NCBI GenBank assembly: GCA_017615835.1
Contig: JAFZZI010000006.1
Coordinates: forward strand, 1 to 64,000
Source of the DNA: Bacteroidaceae bacterium
GTDB lineage: Bacteria; Bacteroidota; Bacteroidia; Bacteroidales; Bacteroidaceae
Direction: 5' to 3'
Length of the DNA: 64,000 nucleotides
The position numbers and the translations under genes were made by a program. This document shows, piece by piece, positions 35,489 to 44,470 of the stretch; positions within the stretch are counted from its first letter, which is position 1, and each line of letters begins with the position of its first letter. The notes below the pieces were generated by a model. The model ran no database searches and was not told the DNA's origin. It was given only the letters and a program-made list of their open reading frames with translations.

Positions 35489-36745
35489 TTACTTGAAAAG
35501 GTTCATGTCCTTCATCTCGCCTTTGTACAGGCCTGCATCAAGTTTTGCCTTTACCTCCTTGAACACGCTTATGGTGCGTGCCACATGGTCGAGGGTGTGC
35601 GATGCGGTCGGTATGATACGCAGCATAATCTGTCCCTTGGGGACAACAGGATATACAACCATCGAGCAGAAAATTCCGTAGTTCTCGCGAAGGTCAACCA
35701 CGACATTGGTGGCCTCGTTGACATCGCCCTGGAAGAAAACCGGGGTGACCGGCGACTCAGTGCGGCCAATGTCGAAGCCCTCCTCCTTCAGGCCGCTCTG
35801 CAGGGCGTTGACCACTTCCCATAGATGCTCGCGGTATTCGGGATGAGTCTTGATGAGTTCCAGTCGCTTCATGTTGCCCACCACCAGCGGCAACGGCAAT
35901 GATTTGGCGTAAATCTGCGAACGCATGTTGAACTTCAGATGCTGAATGACTTCAGGTTCAGAGTTTACGACACCGCCGATGCTGGCCATGCTCTTTGCGA
36001 ATGCGTCGAATATGACATCTATCTCGTCAGTCACTCCATAATGCTCGGCTGTGCCTCGCCCGTGTGCTCCCATAGTACCGAAACCATGGGCATCATCAAT
36101 CAGTATGCGGAAAGGATACTTCTTCTTGAGTTCGACTATACCATCCAGATGTCCGAGGTCGCCGGCCATACCGTAAACACCTTCGGTTATCACAAGCACG
36201 CCACCGCCCTGTTCGTCTGCCAGCTTGCAGGCGTGGTTCAGTTGCTTCTCAAGGCTTGCCATGTCGTTGTGGCGGTACGTGTACCGCTTGGCCATGCTCA
36301 GGCGCATTCCGTCGAGGATGCAGGCATGGGCCTCAGAGTCATAGACAATGACATCGTTGCGGCTCGTCAAGACATCAATTATTGAGATCATGCCCTGATA
36401 GCCGAAGTTCATTACCAGTCCGGCGGGCTTGCCGATGAACTCGGCAAAGTCATTCTCGAACTTTATGTGGAGGTCGGTGTTGCCTGACATCATTCGGGCT
36501 CCCATTGGAGCGGCAAGACCATATTTCGCTGCAGCCTCAGCGTCAGCTTTGCGGACTTCGGGAAGGTTTGCCAGTCCCAGATAGTTGTTGAGACTCCAGT
36601 TCAGCACCTTCTTGCCGTTGAATACCATCTCCGGACCGATTTCGCCTTCCAGACGGGGAAACATGAAATAGCCGTCTGCCTTGCCCTGATACTGTCCGAG
36701 CGGGCCCGGAGTAGCCTTGATTCTCTCAAAAATATCCCTGATCAT
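35489..36745 (-). CDS. Alpha-oxoamine synthase; candidate cysteate acyltransferase (sulfonolipid synthesis)
   Basis: 418 residues, PLP fold type I of the KBL/BioF/SPT group. Lys251 in FDAFAKSMASIGG binds PLP; DDAHGFG at 217-223 holds the PLP-contacting Asp and His; SEAHACILDG replaces the common DHASIVDG. The N-terminal segment (IFERIKATPGPLG, then YFMFPRLEGEIG) differs from canonical Bacteroides serine palmitoyltransferase. Family reaction: amino acid plus acyl thioester gives an aminoketone with loss of CO2. The neighbour gene suggests cysteate as amino acid, giving the capnine precursor. BioF and KBL are less likely, since no biotin or threonine dehydrogenase gene is nearby. Confidence 0.75.
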   Translation of the reverse strand: MIRDIFERIKATPGPLGQYQGKADGYFMFPRLEGEIGPEMVFNGKKVLNWSLNNYLGLANLPEVRKADAEAAAKYGLAAPMGARMMSGNTDLHIKFENDFAEFIGKPAGLVMNFGYQGMISIIDVLTSRNDVIVYDSEAHACILDGMRLSMAKRYTYRHNDMASLEKQLNHACKLADEQGGGVLVITEGVYGMAGDLGHLDGIVELKKKYPFRILIDDAHGFGTMGAHGRGTAEHYGVTDEIDVIFDAFAKSMASIGGVVNSEPEVIQHLKFNMRSQIYAKSLPLPLVVGNMKRLELIKTHPEYREHLWEVVNALQSGLKEEGFDIGRTESPVTPVFFQGDVNEATNVVVDLRENYGIFCSMVVYPVVPKGQIMLRIIPTASHTLDHVARTISVFKEVKAKLDAGLYKGEMKDMNLFK

Positions 36746-36899
36746 GATTGTATTTGAGTTATTGGTGAATATCTATGTTTTCTTTCAAACGGCAAAGTTA
36801 ATCAAAAAATCCTCCTTTTCCCATAATGGAAGTTTTTCGTTGATATTTATCAGTTAGGGTTTTTTCGCATACAGGATGGTTGGGTAGAAAATAAATGTC

Positions 36900-36907
36900 T
36901 AATTTTG
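36900..36907 (+). promoter_or_regulatory. -7 element of the thiamine leader
   Basis: TAATTTTG, a perfect TAnnTTTG, ends 7 bases before the TPP riboswitch, so transcription would start at the riboswitch 5' end. The -33 element is imperfect (GTTG at 36879-36882). Confidence 0.55.
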
Positions 36908-36913
36908 CAGCCA

Positions 36914-36993
36914 AGTGTGGGGTGCTGACCCGAGAGGAAAGCTGAGATTATACCCTTTGAACCTGATTTGTGTAATTGCAACGTAGGAAAAAC
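36914..36993 (+). ncRNA. TPP riboswitch (thi box)
   Basis: The conserved elements occur in order: GGGGTGCT at 36918-36925, CTGAGA at 36942-36947, TACCC at 36951-36955, GAACCTGAT at 36959-36967, and CGTAGGAAA at 36982-36990. These are the TPP-binding core and closing strands. It sits about 95 bases before tenA-thiD, so thiamine pyrophosphate should turn the pair off. I see no clear terminator between it and tenA, so control may be at translation initiation. The rest of the 36746-37088 spacer contains only a -7-like CAAAGTTA (36793-36800, - strand) for the upstream gene. Confidence 0.93.
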
Positions 36994-37088
36994 TTTCGTT
37001 CTTGTAGTTTCCGGGTTTTTGTCTTCGTATTCCTCTGGCAACTGGTTCCCATCAACCTGACCTATATTTTATTGATAGACTTAACGAT

Positions 37089-37772
37089 ATGAAATGGAGT
37101 GAAAATGTCTGGAAACAGTCTGAGAGAATTTACCGTGCCATATTGGAGCAGCCTTTTCTGAAAGAGATGGCTGCAGGAATCCTTGCGGTCGATAAGTTTG
37201 ACCGTTATCTGGCCCAGGATGAGATTTATGTAGGCAATTATGGCCGCTCAATGTATGCCCTGTCCGACATAATTCCGGATCCATCGCAGCAGGAGATGTT
37301 CAGAGCCTTTGCAAAGGAAGGAATAGAAAGCGAACAGATTATGCACAAACTGCTTATCGACCGTTTCGGAATCAACACAGAAGTCAGGCCATCGGTTGTG
37401 ACGTCTACTTACAATGCACATACCGAAGCCGCAGTAGCCACCGGAATCAAAGAGGTAGGACTGGCCGCCATACTTCCATGCGCCTGGGTTTACAACGAAG
37501 TCGGCCTTGAGGTTCTGAAGTTTGCTCAAATGGATGGGAATCCCTATGCAGAGTGGATGTCCGAGTATGGGAACCCTGAGTTTACGAAAGGCGTCAGAAT
37601 GCTGGTTGACATGGCTGACGAGTGGTCAGAGACGGTAACCTCCGAAGTGCGTGAACGTATGGATTCCGCATTCGTCGAGGCCACACTTTTCGAATATGCT
37701 TTTTGGGATTACGGATACTGCGGTGACTCAAAGTCATACGATTACATGCTTCACACTGAAAACTGGATTTGA
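37089..37772 (+). CDS. tenA: Aminopyrimidine aminohydrolase / thiaminase II
   Basis: 227 residues, all-helical TenA family. Recognisable segments: LAQDEIYVGNYGRSM, the EATLFEYAFWDYG stretch with the catalytic Glu, and Tyr/Asp residues around. It recovers hydroxymethylpyrimidine from degraded thiamine, feeding ThiD seven bases downstream. Control by the TPP riboswitch fits a salvage role. Confidence 0.92.
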   Translation: MKWSENVWKQSERIYRAILEQPFLKEMAAGILAVDKFDRYLAQDEIYVGNYGRSMYALSDIIPDPSQQEMFRAFAKEGIESEQIMHKLLIDRFGINTEVRPSVVTSTYNAHTEAAVATGIKEVGLAAILPCAWVYNEVGLEVLKFAQMDGNPYAEWMSEYGNPEFTKGVRMLVDMADEWSETVTSEVRERMDSAFVEATLFEYAFWDYGYCGDSKSYDYMLHTENWI

Positions 37773-37779
37773 GAAATAT

Positions 37780-38583
37780 ATGAAAACCTATCCTAGAGTT
37801 CTGGCAATTGCCGGCAGTGATTCGGGAGGAGGTGCCGGAATACAGGCCGATATAAAGTCCATAAGTGCCACAGGTTCGTATGCTGCGTGTGCCATAACTG
37901 CCATAACCGTCCAGAATACATTGGGTGTAAGTGATGTCTTGCCTATACCACCAGAAATAATTGCAGCACAGATTGACGCTGTTGTCACCGATATAGGTGC
38001 CGATGCAGTGAAGATCGGAATGCTGCACTCCTCAGAGGTCATCAAGGCCATCAGGGCAAAGCTTCATGAACTGTCTGTCGGCAATATAGTGCTCGATCCG
38101 GTAATGGTGTCAACCTCAGGGCACCGTCTTATTGAAGAGGAGGCCGTCGCCACTCTGGTGTCGGAACTTATTCCGATGGCAAGGGTTATCACCCCTAACA
38201 TTCCTGAGGCAGAGATACTCTCAGGAGAAAAAATCTCCTGTCAGGACGACCTTCCCAGGATAGCCCGAAAGCTTTCTTTCGGTGGAAAGGTTTCGGTGAT
38301 GATGAAAGCCGGTCATCTTTCAGACAGGAGTGTGGTTGACATTTTCTACAACGCTGAGGAGGACCGTATGGTTGAACTGCCTTCAAGACGTGTTGACACG
38401 CCAAACACTCATGGTACAGGCTGTACTCTCTCTTCTGCCATAGCATCGTATCTGGCTCAGGGCATGGATCCAGATTCCGCAGTTACTTTCGCAAAAAATT
38501 ACATTGCAGGAGCAATAGAATCAGGCAGTCATTACATTATCGGCCATGGACACGGCCCGGTTGATCACTTCTGGAAAAGATAG
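37780..38583 (+). CDS. thiD: Hydroxymethylpyrimidine (phosphate) kinase
   Basis: About 267 residues, ribokinase-like fold. Motifs: AIAGSDSGGGAGIQADIK at the N-terminus, ITAITVQNT, and the anion hole/catalytic DTPNTHGTGCTLSSAIAS. Phosphorylates HMP and HMP-P for thiamine synthesis. The start is at 37780 (MKTYPRV); longer in-frame options overlap tenA without homology. The synthases thiE/thiG are not in this window. Confidence 0.95.
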   Translation: MKTYPRVLAIAGSDSGGGAGIQADIKSISATGSYAACAITAITVQNTLGVSDVLPIPPEIIAAQIDAVVTDIGADAVKIGMLHSSEVIKAIRAKLHELSVGNIVLDPVMVSTSGHRLIEEEAVATLVSELIPMARVITPNIPEAEILSGEKISCQDDLPRIARKLSFGGKVSVMMKAGHLSDRSVVDIFYNAEEDRMVELPSRRVDTPNTHGTGCTLSSAIASYLAQGMDPDSAVTFAKNYIAGAIESGSHYIIGHGHGPVDHFWKR

Positions 38584-38669
38584 TGCCAGATCTACAGAAT
38601 CACAGAACAGGATTGACAGCACCCTGCCGCTCTTTTTATTAACTTTGAACTCCGATATGCGAATTTGAG

Positions 38670-39572
38670 ATGTGGCTAACTTCGGCTCTGTTGTCAGCAT
38701 TGTTTCTCGGCTTCTATGACGTAGCCAAGAAACAGTCTCTGAAAGGCAATGCGGTCATTCCCGTCCTATGGCTTCATACGCTGTTCTGCAGTATTGTCAT
38801 GCTGGTTCCCACGCTGCTGTCACTTAGGCCTGGCCTGATGGATGGTTCGCCCTTCATGGTCCCCTCTGAGGATATCAGGACCCACTGGCTGATTGTGCTT
38901 AAGGCTGCCATTGTGCTCGGTTCGTGGATATTTGGCTACTTCGGCATGAAGCATCTGCCTATCACTCTCTTCGGTCCTATCAATGCTACCCGTCCCATTC
39001 TGGTGCTGCTGGGCGGACTGCTTCTGTTTGGCGAACGTCTGAATCTTTATCAATGGATTGGAGTCCTTATAGCAGTTGTTTCATTTTACATGCTGAGTCT
39101 TAGCGGAAAAAAGGAGGGTGTCGATTTCAAGCATGACAGGTGGGTCTATTGTGTTGTGGCGGCAACCCTGCTCGGCGCTGTCAGCGCTCTGTTTGACAAG
39201 TATCTGCTCGGCCAGCTCAACAACATGTTCGTGCAGGCGTGGAGCAATTTTTATCAACTGATAATGATGACTGCCGTCCTGTTCATCTTGTGGTGGCCTC
39301 AGCGCAAGAACTCAACTCCATTCCAGTGGCGCTGGAGCATCCTGCTCATATCTGTATCTCTCACACTGGCTGACTATGCCTATTTCCGTTCCCTGACATA
39401 CAGCTCTTCCATGATATCCATAATCTCGATGATACGTCGCAGCAGCGTCATCGTCTCGTTCCTTTGCGGAGCCATTCTCTTTCATGAAAAGAATCTTCGC
39501 AGCAAGGCCATTGACCTTGTACTGGTACTTTTGGGACTGGCATTCCTGTTGGCAGGCTCCATGCAGTCCTGA
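38670..39572 (+). CDS. EamA/DMT family transporter
   Basis: 300 residues with about ten membrane helices in two EamA repeats (each about 140 residues; first ends at YMLSLSG). Pro- and Gly-rich INATRPILVLLGGLLLFGERL is the conserved end of the first repeat; IRRSSVIVSFLCGAILFHEK is its counterpart in the second. Substrate unknown. A -7 box TAACTTTG lies at 38640-38647. It stands alone between thiD and the thioesterase operon. Confidence 0.87.
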   Translation: MWLTSALLSALFLGFYDVAKKQSLKGNAVIPVLWLHTLFCSIVMLVPTLLSLRPGLMDGSPFMVPSEDIRTHWLIVLKAAIVLGSWIFGYFGMKHLPITLFGPINATRPILVLLGGLLLFGERLNLYQWIGVLIAVVSFYMLSLSGKKEGVDFKHDRWVYCVVAATLLGAVSALFDKYLLGQLNNMFVQAWSNFYQLIMMTAVLFILWWPQRKNSTPFQWRWSILLISVSLTLADYAYFRSLTYSSSMISIISMIRRSSVIVSFLCGAILFHEKNLRSKAIDLVLVLLGLAFLLAGSMQS

Positions 39573-39627
39573 AAATATTGCCTGTGGAATTCAACGTCGT
39601 CTGTTGAAATAACACAAGGAGGAAACT

Positions 39628-39659
39628 ATTGCGACAACAACGTTTTTGTGTTAATTTTG
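39628..39659 (+). promoter_or_regulatory. Promoter of the thioesterase/YihY/ABC-F operon
   Basis: ATTG (39628-39631), 20 bases, TAATTTTG (39652-39659): a perfect -7 with a one-mismatch -33, 28 bases before the ATG. Confidence 0.6.
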
Positions 39660-39687
39660 CGTCTTCTGAACAAGATGGACCGAAGTT

Positions 39688-40467
39688 ATGAGGGGTATCA
39701 GCAAGAATTACAAAGTGACAAACATGCTAATGGGACCCGATTTCCGGCTGACCTGCATAAGTGCTCAGATGCTGGCGCAGGATTGCTTTGCCTCCTACAT
39801 GGCGCGCCACAATGTTGCAGCCTTCGATCTGGCCAGACAGTCCAAGATGTGGATTATTTCCGAGTTCTACATGAGGTTTTCCGACCCGATGCCTTTCTGG
39901 GGAGATACAGTAACTGTGGAATCGTGGATGTCTGAGAATCCCGCCGTCAAGGTGTTCATCGACTATCGTCTCACTCACCGTGGCAGGGTGTTCTCACAAG
40001 GATATGCAGTCTGGGCTATCCTCGACATCATGTCCCGCCGTCCGGTGGCGTGTGCCGAGATACTCTCTCCGATAGAGTGTGTTCCGGAACTTACTATCGG
40101 TTCGCACCATCACAGAATAAGCCGGGGTTCCGATTCGGTATTCAGTTACAGTCATGTTGCAAACAACGGAAACACAGACTTCAACGGTCATGTCAGCAAC
40201 ATAACCTATCTGAAGATGTGCAGTAATGCCATGCCCATGGACTATTTGTCCACCCATAGAATGACCTCGGTTGATGTGAAGTTCGTACGCGAATCTTTCC
40301 TTGGTCAGGAACTTCGGTGCCAGGTCTTTGCCGGTGCCGGGCCCGACAGTTGGACATATGTCATACAGAACGGTGACGGCCTGGTCAATTGCGAGGCTGC
40401 GGCCTCTTTCGTCCAGGGAGCAGATGGTGAGGTTGACTACGATAATCTTGAAATCAGAAACGCGTAA
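39688..40467 (+). CDS. Acyl-ACP thioesterase
   Basis: 259 residues, double hot-dog fold of the FatA/FatB-like family. Conserved block in the second half: FSYSHVANNGNTDFNGHVSN, where Asn/His/Cys-type catalysis is expected (N-G-H-V-S-N-I-T-Y). The first half has FYMRFSDPMPFWGDTV and VESWMSENP. It frees fatty acids from acyl carrier protein. It is 13 bases before the YihY gene. Confidence 0.87.
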   Translation: MRGISKNYKVTNMLMGPDFRLTCISAQMLAQDCFASYMARHNVAAFDLARQSKMWIISEFYMRFSDPMPFWGDTVTVESWMSENPAVKVFIDYRLTHRGRVFSQGYAVWAILDIMSRRPVACAEILSPIECVPELTIGSHHHRISRGSDSVFSYSHVANNGNTDFNGHVSNITYLKMCSNAMPMDYLSTHRMTSVDVKFVRESFLGQELRCQVFAGAGPDSWTYVIQNGDGLVNCEAAASFVQGADGEVDYDNLEIRNA

Positions 40468-40480
40468 AATACTCCTTCTC

Positions 40481-41440
40481 ATGTCCTCAAATCTGAAGTT
40501 GTCCAGAATCAAGAAGTTCCTGAAGAGGGATATCTGGATTATCGACCGTAGCGAATTAGACAAGCGGAAGGCGCGTGTCTTGAAATACCTGAAGGTTACG
40601 CTTCTCGTGATTGGGGATGTTGCACGTCAGAAGATTGGCTTGCGTGGCGTCGCACTGGCCTTTTTCTCTGTCATGGCACTAGTCCCTGGTGTAGCCATGA
40701 CCTTTGCTGTAACCAACGGCTTCGGGATTGACGACAAACTTGCTGAACTTATGCTTGTGTATTTTTCTGACAGCGAAGACCTTGTTCAGCAGATAATGGG
40801 CTACGCCAACAATATCTTGGCCGCTACCGGTAACGGAATATTCGGCATTGTAACTTTTCTGTCGTTTATCTGGCTGGTGTTCTGGCTGATGATTCAGGTG
40901 GAGAATGCCTTCAACTACGTCTGGAAGGCAGAGAAGTCCAGAAACCTCTGGAAACGTGTCAGCTTTTACATAGTATTTACACTGCTGTTCCCGTTAGTCC
41001 TGATAATGTTCATGGCAACTGTCTTCCAATTCATAAACGGTGACGGACTTGTTTCTCTTCTTGTCAACATCCCGTTCTGGGACAAAATATCCAAGTTTGT
41101 CTCGTGGCTGCTGATATATATACTTACGTCGTTTGTATTGACCCTGATGTTCAAGTTCATTCCTTCTCCTAAGGTGAATCTCGGCGAGGCATGGCGGGCA
41201 TCGCTTGTTACGGCGTTTTTTTTCTGCCTGTTCCAGTTCTTATATGTTGCTGCTCAGGTTGCTTTCAACCGGTGGAACTCAGTGTTTGGAGCCGTAGCTG
41301 CCATACCTTTCCTTATGGTGTGGCTTAATATTTCATGGCAGATAGTTCTTTATGGCGCTGAACTGGCATACGCCTTCCAGCACGTTGACGACAACATACC
41401 TGCCGAAACTGAAGCAGATGGAAAGCTATCTTCAGATTGA
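40481..41440 (+). CDS. YihY/BrkB family membrane protein
   Basis: About 319 residues with six membrane helices. The family pattern is present: ALAFFSVMALVPGVAM near residue 55 and PFLMVWLNISWQIVLYGAELAYA near the C-terminus. The start is MSSNLKL at 40481; longer frames overlap the thioesterase gene. The family was once called RNase BN in error; its function is not known. The C-terminus overlaps the ABC-F start by 23 bases. Confidence 0.87.
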   Translation: MSSNLKLSRIKKFLKRDIWIIDRSELDKRKARVLKYLKVTLLVIGDVARQKIGLRGVALAFFSVMALVPGVAMTFAVTNGFGIDDKLAELMLVYFSDSEDLVQQIMGYANNILAATGNGIFGIVTFLSFIWLVFWLMIQVENAFNYVWKAEKSRNLWKRVSFYIVFTLLFPLVLIMFMATVFQFINGDGLVSLLVNIPFWDKISKFVSWLLIYILTSFVLTLMFKFIPSPKVNLGEAWRASLVTAFFFCLFQFLYVAAQVAFNRWNSVFGAVAAIPFLMVWLNISWQIVLYGAELAYAFQHVDDNIPAETEADGKLSSD

Positions 41441-43178
41441 CAGTCTGGTCAAATCATATGGCGATCATGTGTTGCTTGACGGATTCACACTTAACATTTC
41501 GGAAGGTGAGAAGATTGGCCTGATTGCCCGAAACGGCATGGGCAAGAGTACTCTGCTTGACATAATAGCCGGCAAAGAGGACTACAACTCCGGAACCATT
41601 GTTTTCCGTAAAGACCTGAAGGTGTCTTACTTGGAGCAGAATCCTGTCTGGCCGAACGGCACTGCTGTCATTGACGCCTGCGGGGGACGTTCGGATGTAG
41701 TAGCAGCCCGTCAGATTCTTACAAGGTTGGGAATTAACGACCATTACACCACGATTGACAATATGTCGGGCGGACAACTCAAGAGGGTTGCCATTGCTGC
41801 TGCACTGATGTCAAAACCTGACTTCCTCATTCTTGATGAACCAACCAACCATCTCGACATCGAGGTTACAGAGTGGCTTGAACGATATCTTTCGTCAAAT
41901 AGGCTTACACTTCTTCTGGTAACTCATGACCGTTATATGCTTGACCGTGTCTGTACCCGCATTGTTGAACTAGAGGACTGTAGAGCATATTCTTATGACG
42001 GCAGTTACAGCTACTATCTTGAGAAGCGACAGGAGCGCCTTGACGCTGAGGCATCGCAGCGCTCAAGCGACGAGAACCTCTACCGGCGCGAGTTGGAGTG
42101 GATGCGCAGGATGCCATCAGCCCGTGCAACCAAGGCCAGATATCGGAAGGAGTCTTTTCACGAACTTGAAGAGCGACTTAGGGTTCACCGCAATCAGCTT
42201 CAGGTAAAATTTGACGTAAAGGCCTCATATATAGGCAATAAGATATTCGAGATGCATGGTGTTGGCAAGCGTTTCGGCGACAGGGTAATACTTGACTGTT
42301 TCGACTATACATTTGCCCGATATGAGAAACTGGGAATTGTGGGAAATAATGGAGTGGGGAAGTCAACGTTCCTTAAACTGATAACTGGTGATGTCCAGCC
42401 TGACGTAGGAATTATTGAGCGTGGTGCCACGCTACGGATAGGTTATTACAGTCAACAGGGCATGGATTTCAACCCGAGCGACAGGGTTATTGATGCAGTA
42501 ACCGCCATAGCCGACCATATTGTTCTCGATGACGGGCGACATATTCCCGCATCGCAGTTCCTGCAGAAGTTTCTCTTTCCCCCAACAATCCAGCACAGTT
42601 ACATTAGCAGGCTGAGCGGAGGAGAGAGACGCAGATTATACCTCTGCACCATACTGATGCGCTGCCCCAATTTCCTGATACTAGACGAGCCTACCAACGA
42701 TCTTGATATCGCGACACTACAAGTACTTGAGGAGTATATTTCAGAGTTCAAAGGCTGTGTGGTGGCCGTGTCGCACGACCGATGTTTCATGGACAAAGTG
42801 GCCGGACACCTGTTTGTCTTCGAGGGCGACGGCAAGATAACTGATTTCCCGTCTTCTTACAGCGACTGGCTTGAGTGGAATGAGTTGAAGAAACTTCAGG
42901 ATACAAGGCAGACTACAATGGAGCGTACTTCGCAGCCCCGCAAAACCATCCGCTGTGTCAATGCCAATAAATTGACATATAGGGAAAAATGCGAAATGGA
43001 ACAGATTGAATCAGAACTGGAGTCGCTCGAGTCCGAGCGAGCTGCGCTTGAGGCAGAAATGAACAGCGGCTCTCTTCAATATGAAGAACTTTCTGCAAAA
43101 TCAGTCAGAGTGGGACAAGTCATCAGTCGCATTGACGAGATAACCATGCGTTGGCTTGAACTCAGCGAGAAAAACTGA
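41418..43178 (+). CDS. ABC-F family ATPase (translation factor type)
   Basis: 586 residues, two ABC domains without membrane segments. First: Walker A GLIARNGMGKST, signature NMSGGQLKR, Walker B LILDEPTNHLD. Second: GIVGNNGVGKST, RLSGGERRR, LILDEPTNDLD. An arm/linker lies between (about residues 225-300). C-terminal coiled coil (EQIESELESLESERAALEAE). Layout is closest to Uup/EttA-type proteins that act on the ribosome. The start at 41418 (MESYLQI) is chosen because the earlier ATG lies inside the membrane protein gene. Confidence 0.92.
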   Translation: MESYLQIDSLVKSYGDHVLLDGFTLNISEGEKIGLIARNGMGKSTLLDIIAGKEDYNSGTIVFRKDLKVSYLEQNPVWPNGTAVIDACGGRSDVVAARQILTRLGINDHYTTIDNMSGGQLKRVAIAAALMSKPDFLILDEPTNHLDIEVTEWLERYLSSNRLTLLLVTHDRYMLDRVCTRIVELEDCRAYSYDGSYSYYLEKRQERLDAEASQRSSDENLYRRELEWMRRMPSARATKARYRKESFHELEERLRVHRNQLQVKFDVKASYIGNKIFEMHGVGKRFGDRVILDCFDYTFARYEKLGIVGNNGVGKSTFLKLITGDVQPDVGIIERGATLRIGYYSQQGMDFNPSDRVIDAVTAIADHIVLDDGRHIPASQFLQKFLFPPTIQHSYISRLSGGERRRLYLCTILMRCPNFLILDEPTNDLDIATLQVLEEYISEFKGCVVAVSHDRCFMDKVAGHLFVFEGDGKITDFPSSYSDWLEWNELKKLQDTRQTTMERTSQPRKTIRCVNANKLTYREKCEMEQIESELESLESERAALEAEMNSGSLQYEELSAKSVRVGQVISRIDEITMRWLELSEKN

Positions 43179-43201
43179 CTTTCTTTGGGCTGTCGGGCCG
43201 G

Positions 43202-44326
43202 TCATTCAGGTATAGTGTATGTCCAACAGCGGCGGCGCCGGTGAACTGTGTGCTCAAAATGCTTCCAAACATTCTGAATCTTTATGTTGTCTTCCTGCAT
43301 CGGGCCTGTCTGGACATCTGTGCAGTTATATTTCTGTGCTTTCTTCAGCCCCTGAAGCAGAATGAGCGCTTCAACGCCCTTTCTCTGGTCTTCGGGGCGT
43401 ACAGCCATCATATACATGTCCACATGAGTGTGGTCGTGCAGGTCGGCCAGTACCCTTAGTATGGTCAGCGGTCCAAGTCGTCCCCGTCCGCTGCGGATGG
43501 CGGGGCTTATTGACGGAGCCATGAAGCCAAAACCAATTATTTGTCCTTCGGTATTGGTTACCATAAGGCAGTAGTCGGGGTTGCCGACCAGCATTATCAG
43601 TTTTGAGAAGTTGTCAATCTGCTTTTCTGACAGCGGAACTATTCCATGCAGTTTCTCAAAGGCTGTATTTATAATCATCATGGCCTCCCTGATGTACGGC
43701 TTTACCTCTCTCATTCTATTGAACTCCTTAAGCTTAAAGCCGTACCGCTCCTGAGTCAGCTGTGCCATTCTGGTCAGTCTGTCGGGTACCTCATTCGGAA
43801 CAGGAACCTTAATCTCGTTCCAGTCCCATTTCTTTGTCAGTCCCAGTGTCTCCATGTGAGTCTGGTAGTAGGGATAGTTGTATATTGTAATATACATATC
43901 CATCTGGTCGAAACCGTCAATCAGCATACCCTGCTGGTCGAGGTTTGAGAATCCTAGCGGACCGCGCATCTCGTTCATCCCAAGCTCTCTGCCCCATGAC
44001 ACTGCAGTGTCAAACAGAGCCTTAGATACCTCGGGGTCGTCAACAAAGTCGAACCGGGTGAACCTCAGGTGCCTTGAGTCCTCCTTTTTGTTGGCTGCCT
44101 TGTTCAGGATTGCTCCTATACGGCCTACTACCTTGCCGTTTCTCTCTGCCAGCCACAGACGGCATTCCGAATATGCGAAGGCGGGATTCTTGCTTGGATT
44201 GAATGTATCCATCTCGTCGGCAATGAGATTTGGAACGAAGAATTCATTGTCCTTGTACAGTTCGACGGGAAACCTGAAGAATCTCTTTCTGTCCTTTTTT
44301 GTCAGGACCTCAATAATCTGAACCAT
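43202..44326 (-). CDS. YghO-like GNAT N-acyltransferase
   Basis: 374 residues with GNAT fold features: LAERNGKVVGRIGAILN in the N-terminal part, RGPLGFSNLDQQGMLIDGFD in the middle, and VRPEDQRKGVEALILLQGLKKA near the C-terminus (acyl-CoA-binding type turn). It belongs to the widespread YghO-like family with no fixed substrate in Bacteroidetes. Bacterial ceramide synthases of the GNAT superfamily are of similar size, so N-acylation of a long-chain amino base is a hypothesis. It stands alone, with -7-like CAAAGTTA (44349-44356, - strand). Confidence 0.75.
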   Translation of the reverse strand: MVQIIEVLTKKDRKRFFRFPVELYKDNEFFVPNLIADEMDTFNPSKNPAFAYSECRLWLAERNGKVVGRIGAILNKAANKKEDSRHLRFTRFDFVDDPEVSKALFDTAVSWGRELGMNEMRGPLGFSNLDQQGMLIDGFDQMDMYITIYNYPYYQTHMETLGLTKKWDWNEIKVPVPNEVPDRLTRMAQLTQERYGFKLKEFNRMREVKPYIREAMMIINTAFEKLHGIVPLSEKQIDNFSKLIMLVGNPDYCLMVTNTEGQIIGFGFMAPSISPAIRSGRGRLGPLTILRVLADLHDHTHVDMYMMAVRPEDQRKGVEALILLQGLKKAQKYNCTDVQTGPMQEDNIKIQNVWKHFEHTVHRRRRCWTYTIPE

Positions 44327-44470
44327 GTCCGAAACTATGTTTGCAGGGCAAAGTTAGCAAAAAACTGTCAGCTGAGATTCTGTACATATATAAAAGGGAC
44401 GCTTCTTTCTTTGTACACAAAAATAAACGTTCCTGTCGCGTTTAGAGAGGGCCAGATATTTGAATCTGAA

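Noticed and set aside
35489-36745. Biotin synthesis enzyme BioF or 2-amino-3-ketobutyrate ligase
   Set aside because: No bioA/B/D/C or threonine dehydrogenase gene is nearby, and the N-terminal segment and neighbour gene point to another amino acid substrate.
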